A stretch of 64,000 bases of DNA from Mortierella sp. BCC40632 (GCA_011634665.1 WAEK01000021.1:236501-300500); one strand, 5' to 3'. Positions 11,476-22,188 are shown, counted from the first letter of the stretch. A program made the numbers and translations. The notes: generated from the letters alone by a model not told the origin.

Positions 11476-12073
11476 ATGGGCTGCGCGATGCAAACGTGTG
11501 CAACACATAGTTTGCAGGCTTTCAGAAGCACGGTCAGTCATGCTAAAGAAGTGGAGAGACAAGCGAGGAGTACGAGGAGGTCATGACTGCGCCAAAATTC
11601 TTTCAATAACGATCGGTCACCAATTCTGGTGGATAGAAAACGGTTTGTCTGTGCGTCCAGGAAAGAGAAGCGAAGCAGCGAATAGAAAACAGTCTATCAT
11701 GCACCTCGGCAATCCACACAATGATCGACCCGAGGATTATTTTGTTGTTGAGAGGAAAAAAAAAAAAAAAGGCTCGGGTGCGCAATAGAAAGAATGTGCT
11801 GCTCTCTCGATCGCCTTGTTCCCTCTATTCTGGAGCCCACGGGCTGTTTCTTACTCTTCCTTTTTTTTTTTTTTAAATATTGCTCGCCCTGGCTTTCTTC
11901 TTTACTCATCCTTTTCTGTTACATTCCTTCTCCTTCTCCTCTTCCCCCTCTACCTCTCCCACACTTTGCTTCCAGCACTCCTCCACAGAATCGTAGCACT
12001 CTTCTCCGCTCATTTTTCTTTTGAAATTCCTGCATAAAAAGAAAAAAAAAAAAAAAAAAAAAAAAAAGAAACA
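11476..12073. other. Intergenic region before four-helix membrane gene
   Basis: No gene seen. It contains short homopolymers, a CT-rich stretch from about 11900, and a poly-A of about 25 nt at 12043-12067 immediately before the start codon at 12074. Confidence 0.6.
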
Positions 12074-12622
12074 ATGTCACTTATGCATCGGCTCGGATTG
12101 CATTCGACCATGTCTTTCTCTACTACAGAACGCATTGGTCCTCTGGCTCCGTTCCTGACCCCATCCGTCTCGGCAAATCTCATGTTTGGTTCTTATCATC
12201 TGATGGCAGGACTCTTGTTGGGAGTGGTCAAGTACTATCAAATCTACAAGTCCAAGACACATACGGCCCATCCTTATATTTCAACCTCTCACCGAGCCTC
12301 CTTGATGTATGGTTTCGCCTCATTCCAAATGGCCATCATGGCAGGATTATCTTCTTGGTCAGAACCCGTTAATCTATGGTCCACGTTTGGTGCTCAACTC
12401 TTTTTTGTCACTGCCGTGATGAATTATGCACTGCATGGGATTTTGAAGGATACGACCAATGCCTTTAAGGTGCCTCACAAGTTGGGAGAGAAGTTTAGTA
12501 TTCCTTCATGGGTGGTGCATTCGTATATGGCTGCCTTGATCCCTGCCGAGGTGATCGGATGTGGAGTCCTTGCAGCTGGAATGGCCAAGACCCTTTATCA
12601 CGTTCTTTACACGATGGCATAA
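12074..12622 (+). CDS. Small four-helix integral membrane protein
   Basis: A single-exon frame of 182 residues with four clear hydrophobic segments: about 37-58, 76-95, 102-124 and 150-172. A conserved-looking His lies in or near several helices (SYHLMAGLLLG, TSHRASLMYGF, ALHGILKDTTNAF). I do not recognise the family with certainty. The layout (four helices, about 160-180 residues, His near the start of helices 1 and 2) recalls bacterial HabA/HabB hydroxylaminobenzene-mutase-like proteins, but this is a weak memory-based resemblance. The second Met (residue 13) is an alternative start. A poly-A leader sits directly upstream. Confidence 0.75.
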   Translation: MSLMHRLGLHSTMSFSTTERIGPLAPFLTPSVSANLMFGSYHLMAGLLLGVVKYYQIYKSKTHTAHPYISTSHRASLMYGFASFQMAIMAGLSSWSEPVNLWSTFGAQLFFVTAVMNYALHGILKDTTNAFKVPHKLGEKFSIPSWVVHSYMAALIPAEVIGCGVLAAGMAKTLYHVLYTMA

Positions 12623-12730
12623 AGAGAGAGAGAGAGACGTTTCGTTCTCTTTTCTCTTTTCTCTTTTCTCTTTTCTCTGTCCCCCCTCCCCTCTCCCATT
12701 CAGCCGAGGAGAGATGTCACTTTGGGTATG

Positions 12731-12765
<35 letters not shown>

Positions 12766-13126
12766 CTTCGTAATCTATTCCACTCTCAAGATGAAATACA
12801 AATGATTGATCCGAATGGAGCTGAAGCACAAGCACGTGGATGAGATAGTGCATTAAACTTTTGGGAGGATTTTTTTCTTTTTTAATTGTGTAGTGAGCGG
12901 GGTAGGACATTAAGAAGGGAAAAAGAAAAAGAAAAAGAAAAAAGAAAAAAGAAAAAAAAACCGAGTCGATGCAAATCTCCCATTGCCCATCCTACTTTCC
13001 CCCCTCCTATCTCACTCTCTCACTCTCTCACTCTCTCACTCTCTCGGTCTCTTTTCTCTCTCATCCCTCTTTTCTTTTCTTTCAAAAAGAAAAAGAAAAA
13101 GAAGAAGGAAAAAAAAAGTCAAATGT
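12623..13126. other. Convergent 3' region, poly-T and CTCACT repeats
   Basis: The 3' ends of the four-helix gene (+) and YPT1 (-) face each other across 504 nt. It contains a (TTTTCTC)n block at about 12650-12677, a poly-T of about 37 nt at 12729-12765, A-rich GAAAAA repeats near 12920-12958, and CTCTCACT tandem units near 13010-13045. No gene seen. Confidence 0.65.
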
Positions 13127-13693
13127 TTAACAGCATCCTCCACTCGCCTGTGCAGGCAACTGCTGTCCAGATCCAACCTTGATGTTCTTGGTTGCACCAG
13201 CAGGGCTCACGGTTGATGCACCCATACGGTCCTTGATCTGCTTGGCCATCGTCATAAAGGCCTGCTCAACGTTGGTCGCACTCTTGGCAGACGTCTCCAG
13301 GAATGGGATCGAGAGTTGGTCAGCAAATTCCTATTGGGTGGATAAATAACAAGAGTTGGTGATCCCAAGGTCCGAGTCTCGTGTGAGTTATAGGGAGAGG
13401 GAGAGAAAGAGAGAACACCTGACTCCAATGGGGCGCAGCTTTCTTTTTCGTACCTTGGCAACGGTGTACTCGACCACCTTCTTGTTGGCCAGATCACTCT
13501 TGTTGCCGACCAACAACTTGTTGACTCCTTCGGAGGCATATCGGTCGATCTCAGCGAGCCACTGCTTCACGTTAGCAAAGGTGTCCTGGTCTGTGACATC
13601 ATAGACGACAATAATGCCGTGCGCGCCTCGGTAGTACGAAGAAGTAATTGTGCGGAAACGCTCCTGTCCTGCCGTGTCCCACTATGAAGACCA

Positions 13694-13733
<40 letters not shown>

Positions 13734-14611
13734 GTGTGGAGTTAGCCTTATGCATTGTTTTTGAGAGGAAGAGGACTGGGCCAGAGAGGATGCTCTCTTG
13801 TTCGAGGATGGATCGATCACTTACGATCTGCAACTTGACCGTCTTGCCCTCCAAGTCGATGGTGCGGATTTTCTATTCCAATGTGCGTTTTATAAATAAC
13901 ATGTATGCGTGCGGACAGAAAGAGAGAAAGAAAGAGAGAATCAGTGGGTCAGCAGGTCGGCAGGTCAGCATGCATTCTCCCTTCCCGGGTCCTCTTTTCT
14001 TTTCAAAAGGAGAACGTAAAGCGGCCTGCACTACAACCACCACCACATTTTTTTTTCCATTCCTCCCGACAGATGACTCCCAAATGGCCTCTGCTCTGTT
14101 CTGTTGCAAGAGAGAGAAAGAGGTAAGGGGACAAGCGTTCGAAGGAGGAGAAAGGAGGGAAAGCTATGGGTCTTGCGCCTTCCTTAATTCATCCTGTTCC
14201 CGAACGTGGACCGATTCGGGTCATGGCCGTCGTCGTCATCCTGCAGATATTGGTACCGTCAAGGCCCTCTTCTCTCTTCTTTCCCGAATGTCTGATTTCC
14301 TTTCCTTGCTTGGCCATGGGCGAGAGATATTGCAAAAAAAAAAAAAAAAAAAAGAGGGCAGACTTTGCGCCAGTCACCCCTGCTGCAACTTGCAACTGGA
14401 TAGACAGAAAGAAAGAAAAAAGAAAGAGTCGAGTTGACTGCAAGGCCTATACAGGGGTCAGAGGGGAGACACTTACAAAATCGACGCCGATGGTGGAGAT
14501 GTAGCTCTCCGTATAGGTATCGTCAGCAAATCGAAGCAACAAACAACTCTTGCCGACACCACTGTCGCCAATCAACAGCAGCTTGAAGAGGTAATCGCTA
14601 ATGAAGTCATG

Positions 14612-14652
<41 letters not shown>

Positions 14653-15226
14653 CGCATAACAGGTGGTTAGGATGCATAAAATAGAAATCCACATTTGGCT
14701 GTCTGTCACTCTTGCGCCCTGCTGAGATGCAACGTGGCTTCTTTGCACTGGGTCTGATTGCAAAGGAGGAGAGAAAAAGAAAATAAGAGGAAACACAATC
14801 AGTGTGCCTTGGAACCAGGATGACAGGGAGAGGAATATGCTAGAAGGATGAGGGAGAGGGGGGGGGGAGTGGGTCAAGCGACACGGGCAAGGGCAAAGAC
14901 AATGAGACGGGCGCAAGGGCAGAAGAGGGCCTGTGCTTGGAGCATGAACAGCCTTGCGGGAGGATGAGCTGCAAATGGACCTGAAGAAACAGGGGGAAAG
15001 AGCGAACAGTGGGTTGGGAGCTGATGCTGTGCCCAGCAGCTCCATTCGATTCCATCCAACAGAAAGAGAGTGAGAGAGGAAAAGATGAGAGATGAGAGCA
15101 AGCGGTGCATGAACGTGCTGGGGGTGTGCCTTGCGGATGAGCGGTCCAGGTCGCGTGGGGTGAAGGTATAAGAAGGGAGGGGTAAGTGTAAACAGGTGCA
15201 GGAGGACTTACTATTCGGGATTCATA
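13127..15226 (-). CDS. YPT1: Rab1/YPT1 small GTPase
   Basis: The Rab GTPase that controls ER-to-Golgi tethering and early autophagy. Five minus-strand exons: 15226-15213, 14597-14477, 13872-13825, 13681-13454 and 13330-13127, in frame for 204 residues. The sequence starts MNPEYDYLFK as in YPT1/Rab1, then G1 GDSGVGKS (about 15-22), switch I with TIGVDFKIRTI, switch [15 protein letters not shown]4 NKSD (NKCD in many orthologues), G5 ETSAK, and a C-terminal GGCC for double geranylgeranylation. The first exon is only 14 nt, ending mid-codon for Tyr5. Intron 1 is 615 nt and intron 2 is 604 nt, long for this window; introns 1 and 3 carry long poly-T (on the coding strand) just before the acceptor. 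Identity is very secure. Confidence 0.97.
13699..13731. repeat. Poly-A tract (33 nt) in YPT1 intron 3
   Basis: On the coding (minus) strand this is a poly-T polypyrimidine tract ending about 17 nt upstream of the exon 4 acceptor. Confidence 0.9.
14612..14651. repeat. Poly-A tract (40 nt) in YPT1 intron 1
   Basis: Reads as poly-T on the coding strand and ends about 14 nt upstream of the exon 2 acceptor (14598). Confidence 0.9.
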
Positions 15227-15455
15227 GTGAAGTGTAGAGGAAGAAGAAGAGAATGAAGAAAGAAAGGGGGAAAAGGTGGATGAGGATGAGGATGTGAAGA
15301 GAGGGGGTAGGAGTGGACGAACACGAGATGATGAGCAGTGGATGGGGAGAAGGAAGAAAAGAAAGAAAGGAAGAAGAAGGCGGAGCAAAAAGGACAAGAC
15401 AGACAGAAAGAGAGAGAAGAGAGAGAGAGAGCCACACACAGAAGGGACAGAGGCC

Positions 15456-15496
<41 letters not shown>

Positions 15497-15860
15497 GAAT
15501 GTGTGCGAAATGTGTCCACAGGAAGAAACGCACACGGGAACAAAAGGACCCAATCCTTACTAAACAGCCTCCTGTTGTTGCTGTTGTTGCTTGTTGTTGC
15601 TGCAACGAGGAACAGGGAACAGAGGAGAAGACTGTCTCAATCATATGGGTCTGTCCTCTGCCCTGCCCTGCCCTGCCCTGTCCTGCTCTCACCATGTCCC
15701 TCTCCCAGCCCAACCGTTTGTCTGTCTGTCTCCGCCTGCGACGGTGGCACAGAGCCAACGGACACACACAACACAGCCATGTCTGTCCACCACTCGGTGG
15801 CCTGTTGCGCCTCTCTGCATTCTGGGCATTTTTTTTTTTTTTTTTTTTTTTTTGCTCTAG
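15227..15860. other. YPT1 upstream region, CT repeat
   Basis: Presumed promoter and 5' UTR of YPT1, with a (CT)n run at about 15462-15494 (GA on the YPT1 strand), GTT-rich sequence near 15574, CCCTG repeats near 15659-15680 and a poly-T ending at 15853. It may also hold the unresolved 5' exon of the short candidate gene at 15861. Confidence 0.5.
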
Positions 15861-16039
15861 AAGCATCCTCCCTCTTTCCCCCGTCATTCCGTGGATCGCT
15901 TGCAAAAGGGGTGGTAGAAATGATCCAAGGTCAATCCTTCATGGACCATGTCAACGACACGTGGCCACTGACCCGATCCCTTACCAAGAGAACTCGACGC
16001 TTTGTCAAGAACTATCCTGAGAGCAAGAGTGAGGAATGA
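15861..16039 (+). CDS. Candidate 3' exon of a short orphan gene
   Basis: A coding-like stretch of 58 residues plus stop begins right after a strong acceptor (a run of about 23 T followed by GCTCTAG). Third codon positions are C/G-biased, with AAG and GAG favoured, as in the neighbouring genes. The protein end is basic then acidic (TRRFVKNYPESKSEE), with no membrane segment. The 5' exon is unresolved: a start at 15693 with donor after 22 nt gives the right phase but a weak donor (GTTTGT); a start near 15644 is another option. The minus strand is also open here behind a CT-rich tract, so strand is not certain. No family recognised. Confidence 0.35.
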
Positions 16040-16621
16040 TGATGAGAGAAGAGAGAGAGAAGAGAGAGAGCTAAAAATGAGCATGATTCAACAGATGACC
16101 AACAACAAGTCGCTAGAGAGTCAGTAAAAGGCAAGAAGCAGTACCTCCCCTCCCCAAAGGTCTATCAAAACCAAAAAACAATCGACTCCATGGTACATAT
16201 TGTCTAGACCAGTGTCTGCGTGATAGGGCCATCATCTGTTAGAGTTGATATCTTGAAGGGTTTAACGAGTAGCCCAGCGATAGCTTGGTCCAGTGGATAA
16301 CAGCGAGTATGGTGGCAAAGAGCAGGTTTTGGTTGTCAAAAAAGAGTGGCGGTCTTGAAAGAGAGAGAGAAAGAGAGAGAAAGAGAGAGAGAAAGAGAGA
16401 GAAAGAGAGAGAGAAGGAGATCCTTTTTTTGAAACTTTGTCAGAAAGAAGCTCGATCTTCTTGGGGGATCACAAAGCTCTTTTTTTTATTTCATGAGGTT
16501 TCGCCTTCCGAGTTAATCTTTGTCTTTGTCTCTTGACGCGCTTGCCTCCACCCCACCTGTGCCTGTGCCTACTTCTTCTCTTCCCTATCTGGGATGTGTC
16601 TCTTCTCTCTCTCTTTCTCTC

Positions 16622-16666
<45 letters not shown>

Positions 16667-16721
16667 CTCTTCTCCTCTCATCCTACCTATTCTTTCTTTC
16701 TTTCTCTTCTTCAGCTAATCG
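16040..16721. other. Intergenic region with (GA)n and (CT)n blocks
   Basis: This 682-nt stretch likely contains the 3' flank of GEMIN7 (-). It has interrupted GA repeats at 16358-16414 and CT/CTTT repeats at 16606-16705. A short minus-strand open stretch near 16237-16335 looks hydrophobic but has no start or plausible upstream exon. No gene called. Confidence 0.5.
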
Positions 16722-17203
16722 CTAGCGAGGTGCCCCTCTTAGTATCAGTTCCATCGCATCCACATCACTTCCACGAAGGACCACATGTCGATACACTCCC
16801 AGGGGTGTCTGCAGATGATCGAACCGGAAACGGTGTTCCTGTGCTTCCGTCGCCACAAATTCGCCTTGGACTGGCCGACTATTCTTGTGCAAATAGTATC
16901 GGCAATGTAAAGTGACGGATGGGTCGAGTCAAAAAAAAAAAAAAAGAAAGAAAGAAAGAGAGAAAGAAAGGTCAGATTTTTGAGTCGTGTTAATGTAGGT
17001 GAGGAGAGAGAGATGAGCGGAGAAAGACCGTGTCATGGTAGGTGAGGAGAAGGAGCGCGTAAAAAAAAAAAAAAAAAACGAGCCAAACCGTGAAGTCACC
17101 TTTTTGGGATAATGACCTCAGCTGAAAGTCTTTCCTTTGAAGCTGTGAGCCAAAAGCAAAGTGATCTCTGCCTAAGCTTTAGTGCGATGGTTGATTCATC
17201 CAT
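16722..17203 (-). CDS. GEMIN7: GEMIN7 homologue (SMN complex Sm-fold protein)
   Basis: Gemin7 is an Sm-fold subunit of the SMN complex, which assembles Sm rings on spliceosomal snRNAs and usually dimerises with Gemin6. Two minus-strand exons, 17203-17100 and 16878-16722, join in frame (donor GTGACT, acceptor AATAG) for 86 residues. From memory the protein lines up along its length with vertebrate Gemin7: an ALKLRQR helix where the family has ALRERYL, a strand ending in GEFVA versus AHFGA, and the hallmark LQTPLGV followed by LRGSDV, versus LQTPIGV and LRCSDI. It lacks the long variable N-terminus of the animal protein. An upstream in-frame Met at 17344 exists but would place the start inside the 213-nt space shared with bL34m, so 17203 is preferred. 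No Gemin6 or SMN gene is visible in this window. Confidence 0.8.
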
Positions 17204-17416
17204 GGAGAAGAGCTTCTTTCTCTTTCTGATTCCTTTCTGGTTCCATTTGACATGCTTCAGAAACAAAGAAAAAGGGGGAGAAATAGAGAAAGAGACGATA
17301 TTGTGACTGCACATCCATATTTGGTCTGTTGTTGACATTTCCACTCTTGTTCTCCCTCACCTTCGGCACTTGCCCGATCCATCCGCCTTCCTGTTTCCTT
17401 TCAGCCAGTGTCCATC
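17204..17416. promoter_or_regulatory. Divergent promoter of GEMIN7 and bL34m
   Basis: Only 213 nt separate the two divergent start codons. The interval holds no TATA-like box that I can defend; the + strand half is CT-rich. Inferred from gene geometry alone. Confidence 0.5.
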
Positions 17417-17810
17417 ATGTTTGCCGCCTTTACATCTCTCCGCACAAAGTTGGCACCTGTCGCCAGGTAACTCCAGCATCCACGTCTCCTCCACCCCACC
17501 CCACTCCCCGTTATTCTTTTTACGCATCAGCCATCATCACCAATTCCCCATTCATGGGCGCCCTATTAAACAGCTCCTTTTTCAGAAAAAGAAAATCGTC
17601 TCAGGAGAAAGGAATCTAATACTCGAAGGAAATCGCTCTTTCTTTCTTTTTTTTCTTCTTTTTCTTTTTGGGACATAATAGGACGCAGTTCTCGGCTATT
17701 GCTGCTCCAGCACCTGCTGTCTCGGCCACTGTAGCCCCTACCGGCTCTATTCTCTCGTCGTTGATGGGATTCCGGTTTCCTACAGCCTTTGGGTAATACA
17801 ACCTTGGCCG

Positions 17811-17843
<33 letters not shown>

Positions 17844-18465
17844 CTTGTCGACCCGCGCCTGGGTTGCTGGATACAGGAAACCGACACATCATCTCTTCCT
17901 CTCGACTATCTGGATACTGGATTATGGATTCGTTTGGAGTGAGAAGCGCGTGGCCAGAATCCTCCTCTTTCTCTCGAACAAACAATAGGAATGAGCCCTT
18001 TGCAGCAGAATTTAGACCTGGATTTATCATGGTTACCGGATCGATATTTCATCTTCTTCTTGAATGTGCAAATGAGATCATCCCGAGCAGCAAAAAAGAA
18101 ATCAAAGGATTCAAGAATACGTCTTCGGACAGCAGGGAGATCTCTGTCAAAATTCCTTGGAACAAAAGAAGAAAATCAATAAGAAAACCAAGCCAGTATT
18201 TCACAGGAAAACAATGACAAGAGGATTAAATCTGCTTGATCGCATTTGTGGAGTATTCAAAGAGAAGAATGAAAGATGGATCTGTGTCTGAGACAGCTCC
18301 ATGTCTACCCAACATCTGCTGTGGCAACTTACAACACGACAAAAAAAAAAAAAAAAAGATAGAGGCGGGCAGGATATATTTCATGAAAAAAGAACCACAG
18401 CTGGACCGATCTCTGTTCAAATTCATAGTAGCTTCAATGGCGAATATCCTTCCTTCTCTTTCTCT

Positions 18466-18532
<67 letters not shown>

Positions 18533-18760
18533 GAGATCAACAATATCTCTCAGTTTGAGCTCTATCTAATTTCACGTCTCCCCCTCTTTCTCTTTAATAG
18601 ATCAAATCAGGTTCGCTTTGTCACATATGGTCGCGAGTACCAGCCTTCGCAGCGTGTTCGTAAACGCCGCCACGGTTTCTTGGCTAGGATGAAGTCAAGA
18701 ACAGGACGCAACGTGATCATGAGACGTCTTGCCAAGGGTCGCAAGTACCTGAGCCACTAG
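17417..18760 (+). CDS. MRPL34: Mitochondrial ribosomal protein bL34m
   Basis: A small basic protein of the large mitoribosomal subunit. Three exons, 17417-17466, 17682-17792 and 18601-18760, encode 106 residues. The C-terminal 45 residues are the diagnostic bL34 fold: [20 protein letters not shown], then [13 protein letters not shown] and a terminal LSH. The first 60 residues are Ala-, Ser- and Thr-rich with few acidic residues and start [14 protein letters not shown], as expected for a mitochondrial import presequence. Intron 2 is 808 nt, more than twice the size of the whole coding sequence, and carries a poly-T (17815-17843) just after the donor, a poly-A, and a long (GA)n block. A candidate polyadenylation hexamer lies 6 nt past the stop. 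Confidence 0.95.
18468..18526. repeat. (GA)n microsatellite in bL34m intron 2
   Basis: About 29 GA units located roughly 75 nt upstream of the exon 3 acceptor. Confidence 0.9.
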
Positions 18761-19632
18761 TAGATAATAAAATGAAAAATATAGAAAAAAAAAAAAACAG
18801 GGAACATTCAACCATTCTCTCTCTCTCTCTCTCTCTCTCTCTTTTCTCTTTTCTCTCTTCTTCTCCTGCTCCTCCTCCTCTTCACCTATATCAATAATAT
18901 GGACAAACAAAAAATTCTTTCTTTCTTTTTTAAAAAAAAAAAAAAAAAAAATATAGAATCCGAGATCGGGCAGAAATAGATTCTTATTCACTGGGGAGGG
19001 GACATTATCTGAAGAGTGGTTCGTTGCTAGAGATCGTTTACTTCATTGGGGGTGTTAATGGAAAATAAGAAAGAAAGAAAGAAAGAAAGAAAGAGATGAA
19101 AAAGACAGCTACATACAAAAGAAATAAAAAAATAAAAAATAAAAAAAAGGACACATCAAAGGAGAAGGGAAAAAAGAAGAGAGTATATATATATATATTT
19201 TTTTTTCTTTTTTTTATCTCTGAACAATCAGACCCTTTTTTAGCATGGCAGAGGGAGGGAAAGAAGGAGAGAGAGAGGAATGAAAAAAACAAAAGGTAAA
19301 GTGTGGGGTGGAAACAAAGTGCAAAGAAGAGAACATTTCGTCCATAAAGATCAAAAAGTGAGAGAAAAAGAAAAAAAAAGAAAAAAGAAAAAAAGGAAGG
19401 GCTACAGGAATTTCAATGGAAAGAGAAAAATACAGCGCAGACAAGAAACGAGCAAACAAACAAACAAACAGACAAAAGATAACATTCAAGCAGTGCAGCA
19501 TTAGCAAAAAAAAGAAGAAAAAAACGAAATAAGAGACAAGGACAAGAGTGAAGCATTACAGGGGGGAGGGGAGGCAGACTAAAACAGAACAATACAGAAA
19601 GAACAAGAGGATCCATGACTACTCCTGATTTT
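18761..19632. other. Convergent 3' region, A/T-rich with short repeats
   Basis: The 3' ends of bL34m (+) and the zinc-finger gene (-) converge across 872 nt. It contains a (CT)n block at about 18818-18842, poly-A at 18930-18950, GAAA repeats at 19067-19093, and a short (AT)n run at 19185-19198. The stretch is strongly A-rich on the + strand. No gene seen. Confidence 0.6.
18766..18771 (+). terminator. AATAAA polyadenylation signal of bL34m
   Basis: AATAAA hexamer six nt after the stop codon, followed by A-rich then CT-rich sequence. Very close to the stop, so use is uncertain. Confidence 0.4.
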
Positions 19633-22188
19633 TTACACAACTGCCACGGCACTCTTGTTATCCTCTTCCATTGGTCCAACAGACGACCGTGCGCAGAGTT
19701 CGGACGCGTTGGCAAGTTCGTTCAGAGACTCTTCCTGTGACGTTGACTGCGGGGTACGTGGAGTCGGGCTTGATGAGGGAGACTCGGCCTGATCCTGCTC
19801 AACACCATGTCCGCTCCGATCCTGAAGAGCAGAGCCAGAAACAGCGGCGGACGAGGAGGTCAAAGCCTCTGCTGCTGCAGAGGCATCAAAGTGCTGTTGC
19901 TTTTCTTGGGCCGAGAGTCGTCTTTGAGCGGGCTCCAGTTCTGTTTCAAGGTGAGCCAGATGTTCTTGGTCTTGGTAACGTGAATGGGGGTGGTGACCTG
20001 ATCCAGACTTGATCGATGGAGGGCTGTGGAATGGCACCTGCGAAAGGGATGGGTGCTTCTGGTGATGAGGATGATGGCCATGGTGCGAGTGGCGCATGGA
20101 AGGATCATCCAAGTTCATAGGACGCCGCTCATCCGAACGGTGCATAGGCTGACCAGGAATAGGTGGCATCTCAAGCGAAGGGGTATGGGAATGACCCCGA
20201 TCCTTTCGTTGGTAAGGGTGCACGTCTCTTGGGTACTCGAGCGAAGGGGTATGCGAATGGCCAATGTCACTTGGGTGGAAGGAGTGACCAGAATCACTGC
20301 GACCATAGTCCATGGATCTCGAGTGGGAGTGACCATATTCCCGAGAACGATGCAAGTCCTGGATCTCCATCCTTGACAAACCCAGCGAGGAGGTATGAGC
20401 ATGACCACGGCCCTTGTGAAGGGGCCTCATGTCGGCCGAGTCGCGAGGGCTATGACCATAGGGGGAATGAGACATTGGCTGGTGGCGATAGCCATACTGC
20501 ATTGGCCCGTTGGCAAAGGAGGAATGCTGCGAAGAAGGCGAGGAGCCCATCATATCAGAGCGATAGCGATCATGATGGGACGATGAGTGATTGACGGATG
20601 CTTGTGACTGATCCTGACCGTGTCCTCGGCTCTGCGACGCATCGTTCTCGATAGAGTCCACCTCAATGGGCTCCGAAGTCGAGCCATTCGAGTAAGGGTG
20701 CTGCTTGGGACCATCGTTGTGGCCCTGACCCCTTGGGGAGCTGCCCTGTTGGAGTGGAGTGATGGATCGGCGAGAAGAAGGTACATTGTCGCCCATCTGG
20801 TCACGGTCGTGAAGAGGAATATCACCAGGCAAATTCGAATGACTCTCGCTCAAGGAAGAGCGATGCATAGGGTGTTCCTGAATCGTGTCCATCTGCAACA
20901 TCAAGCCGTTGAGATGCTTGGCGTCCTGCTCACGAGAGCCCATTTCCACCATCTTGTAATAATCCATGGGTGCACCATTGTGCTTACGCGAGTGCTCCAA
21001 CAATGAGTCGGATCGAGCAAACTTCTTTCCGCAACCGTCCATTGTGCACACGAATGGTTTTTCACCCGTGTGCGTACGCATATGTCGGATCACCTGATGG
21101 TGCTTGTGGAAAGGCTTTTGCTTGACAACACAGTTTTCCCACTCACATGTGTATTGAGACTAGATAAAAGACGCACACAAAAACAAAATAATAAAAATAA
21201 AAAGGGGATTAGGAACTTGACAAAATCAAAGGGATAGTTGAAGAAAGGAGATAGTAGTAATTCAAATAAATAAAAGGCGCATTGTTGTTACCTTGCCAAG
21301 GCCGATATGTTGCTCCTCGACGTGATTGACAAGCCAATCCAAGGCATTAAATACTTGGTTGCAGCTCTTCCAGAGACAGGTCCAGGTGCTCTGAGACGTG
21401 GGGACCGAGTTTGGCGAGGGTCCTCGGGCGGCGGTGACGGTGGCAGCTGGACGAGGAGGGTTGGGTAAAATGAGAGGTGTTGATGCAGTGTCGTTGTCGT
21501 CGTAGGGAGAGAATCCAGTGTCGGACTCGGCACCATCTGCAAGATCGACAGAGAGTCGACGCTTCTTACGATCTGCAGAGGCGGTTTCGATCCGAGCCAT
21601 GAGTGATTCATCGGGTGAAGTGCCATTCTTCTTGCTCAACTGAGCATCAAGTTGGTAGCACACTGCTTTCAAGTCCGCGTAGTTGGCATTCCGAAGCTCA
21701 TACTTTGCCTGAAGCTCTGCAAACTCTCTCCTAGCGCGTTCCAGTTCGGACGTAGTAATTGAAAACTTGTACTCGAGATCGGTATTGATCCGCTGCAGGT
21801 TCTCAATCTTTTGGCAAAGAAATCCGTTCTTTTGGATCAATGTTGACAGCTGTCCTGTAAGAGAGCTCTCAATGTCTAGGAGGAAGAAGAGAGAAAGACC
21901 CGCCAAAAAAAAAAAAAAAAAAAAGTCAGTTATTGGGATCACCTGGCATATAAAAATATATATTCATGGATATATAAAAGGTCGACTTGGTTTACCCTTG
22001 AACTGACGGGAATGTGCGTCCCAGAAACGGGTGAGCATGGATTGCAGCTCTGTTATTGAGGTGACTTCCTGGGTTGTGTTGTTGTTCATCTCTCTAATGT
22101 CCCTCATCTCACGCATGTCGCGCATATCTCTCGACTCTCGTGTGTCGCGTGCTTCGCGTGTGTCGCGTGTGTCGCGCATTTCTTTCAT
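19633..22188 (-). CDS. C2H2 zinc-finger regulator with coiled coil
   Basis: A putative DNA-binding transcription factor. Three minus-strand exons, 22188-21996, 21875-21292 and 21159-19633, encode 767 residues. Residues 1-30 are a tandem of RD/RE-containing hexapeptides (MRDTRDTREARD and onward). Residues about 65-150 form a coiled coil (LQRINTDLEYKF, LERARREFAELQ). Three fingers follow: CLWKSC...H...H (about 226-252), CEWENC...HMRTH (about 264-289) and CTMDGC...HSRKH (about 294-319), joined by a TGEKPF linker. The C-x-W-x2-C pattern of fingers 1 and 2 is the tandem CWCH2 signature seen in Gli, Zic, Rim101 and Zap1 families. The tail is His/Ser/Pro-rich with repeated GHSHTPSLE-like units. An additional 5' non-coding or coding exon upstream of 22188 cannot be excluded. 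Target genes unknown. Confidence 0.85.

Noticed and set aside
16262..16330. TAGCTTGGTCCAGTGG stretch resembling a tRNA D-arm
   Set aside because: No matching B box or acceptor stem within the expected distance.
16237..16335. Minus-strand hydrophobic open stretch downstream of GEMIN7
   Set aside because: No ATG, no acceptor with a plausible upstream exon, and GA/CT repeats on the 5' side; probably chance.
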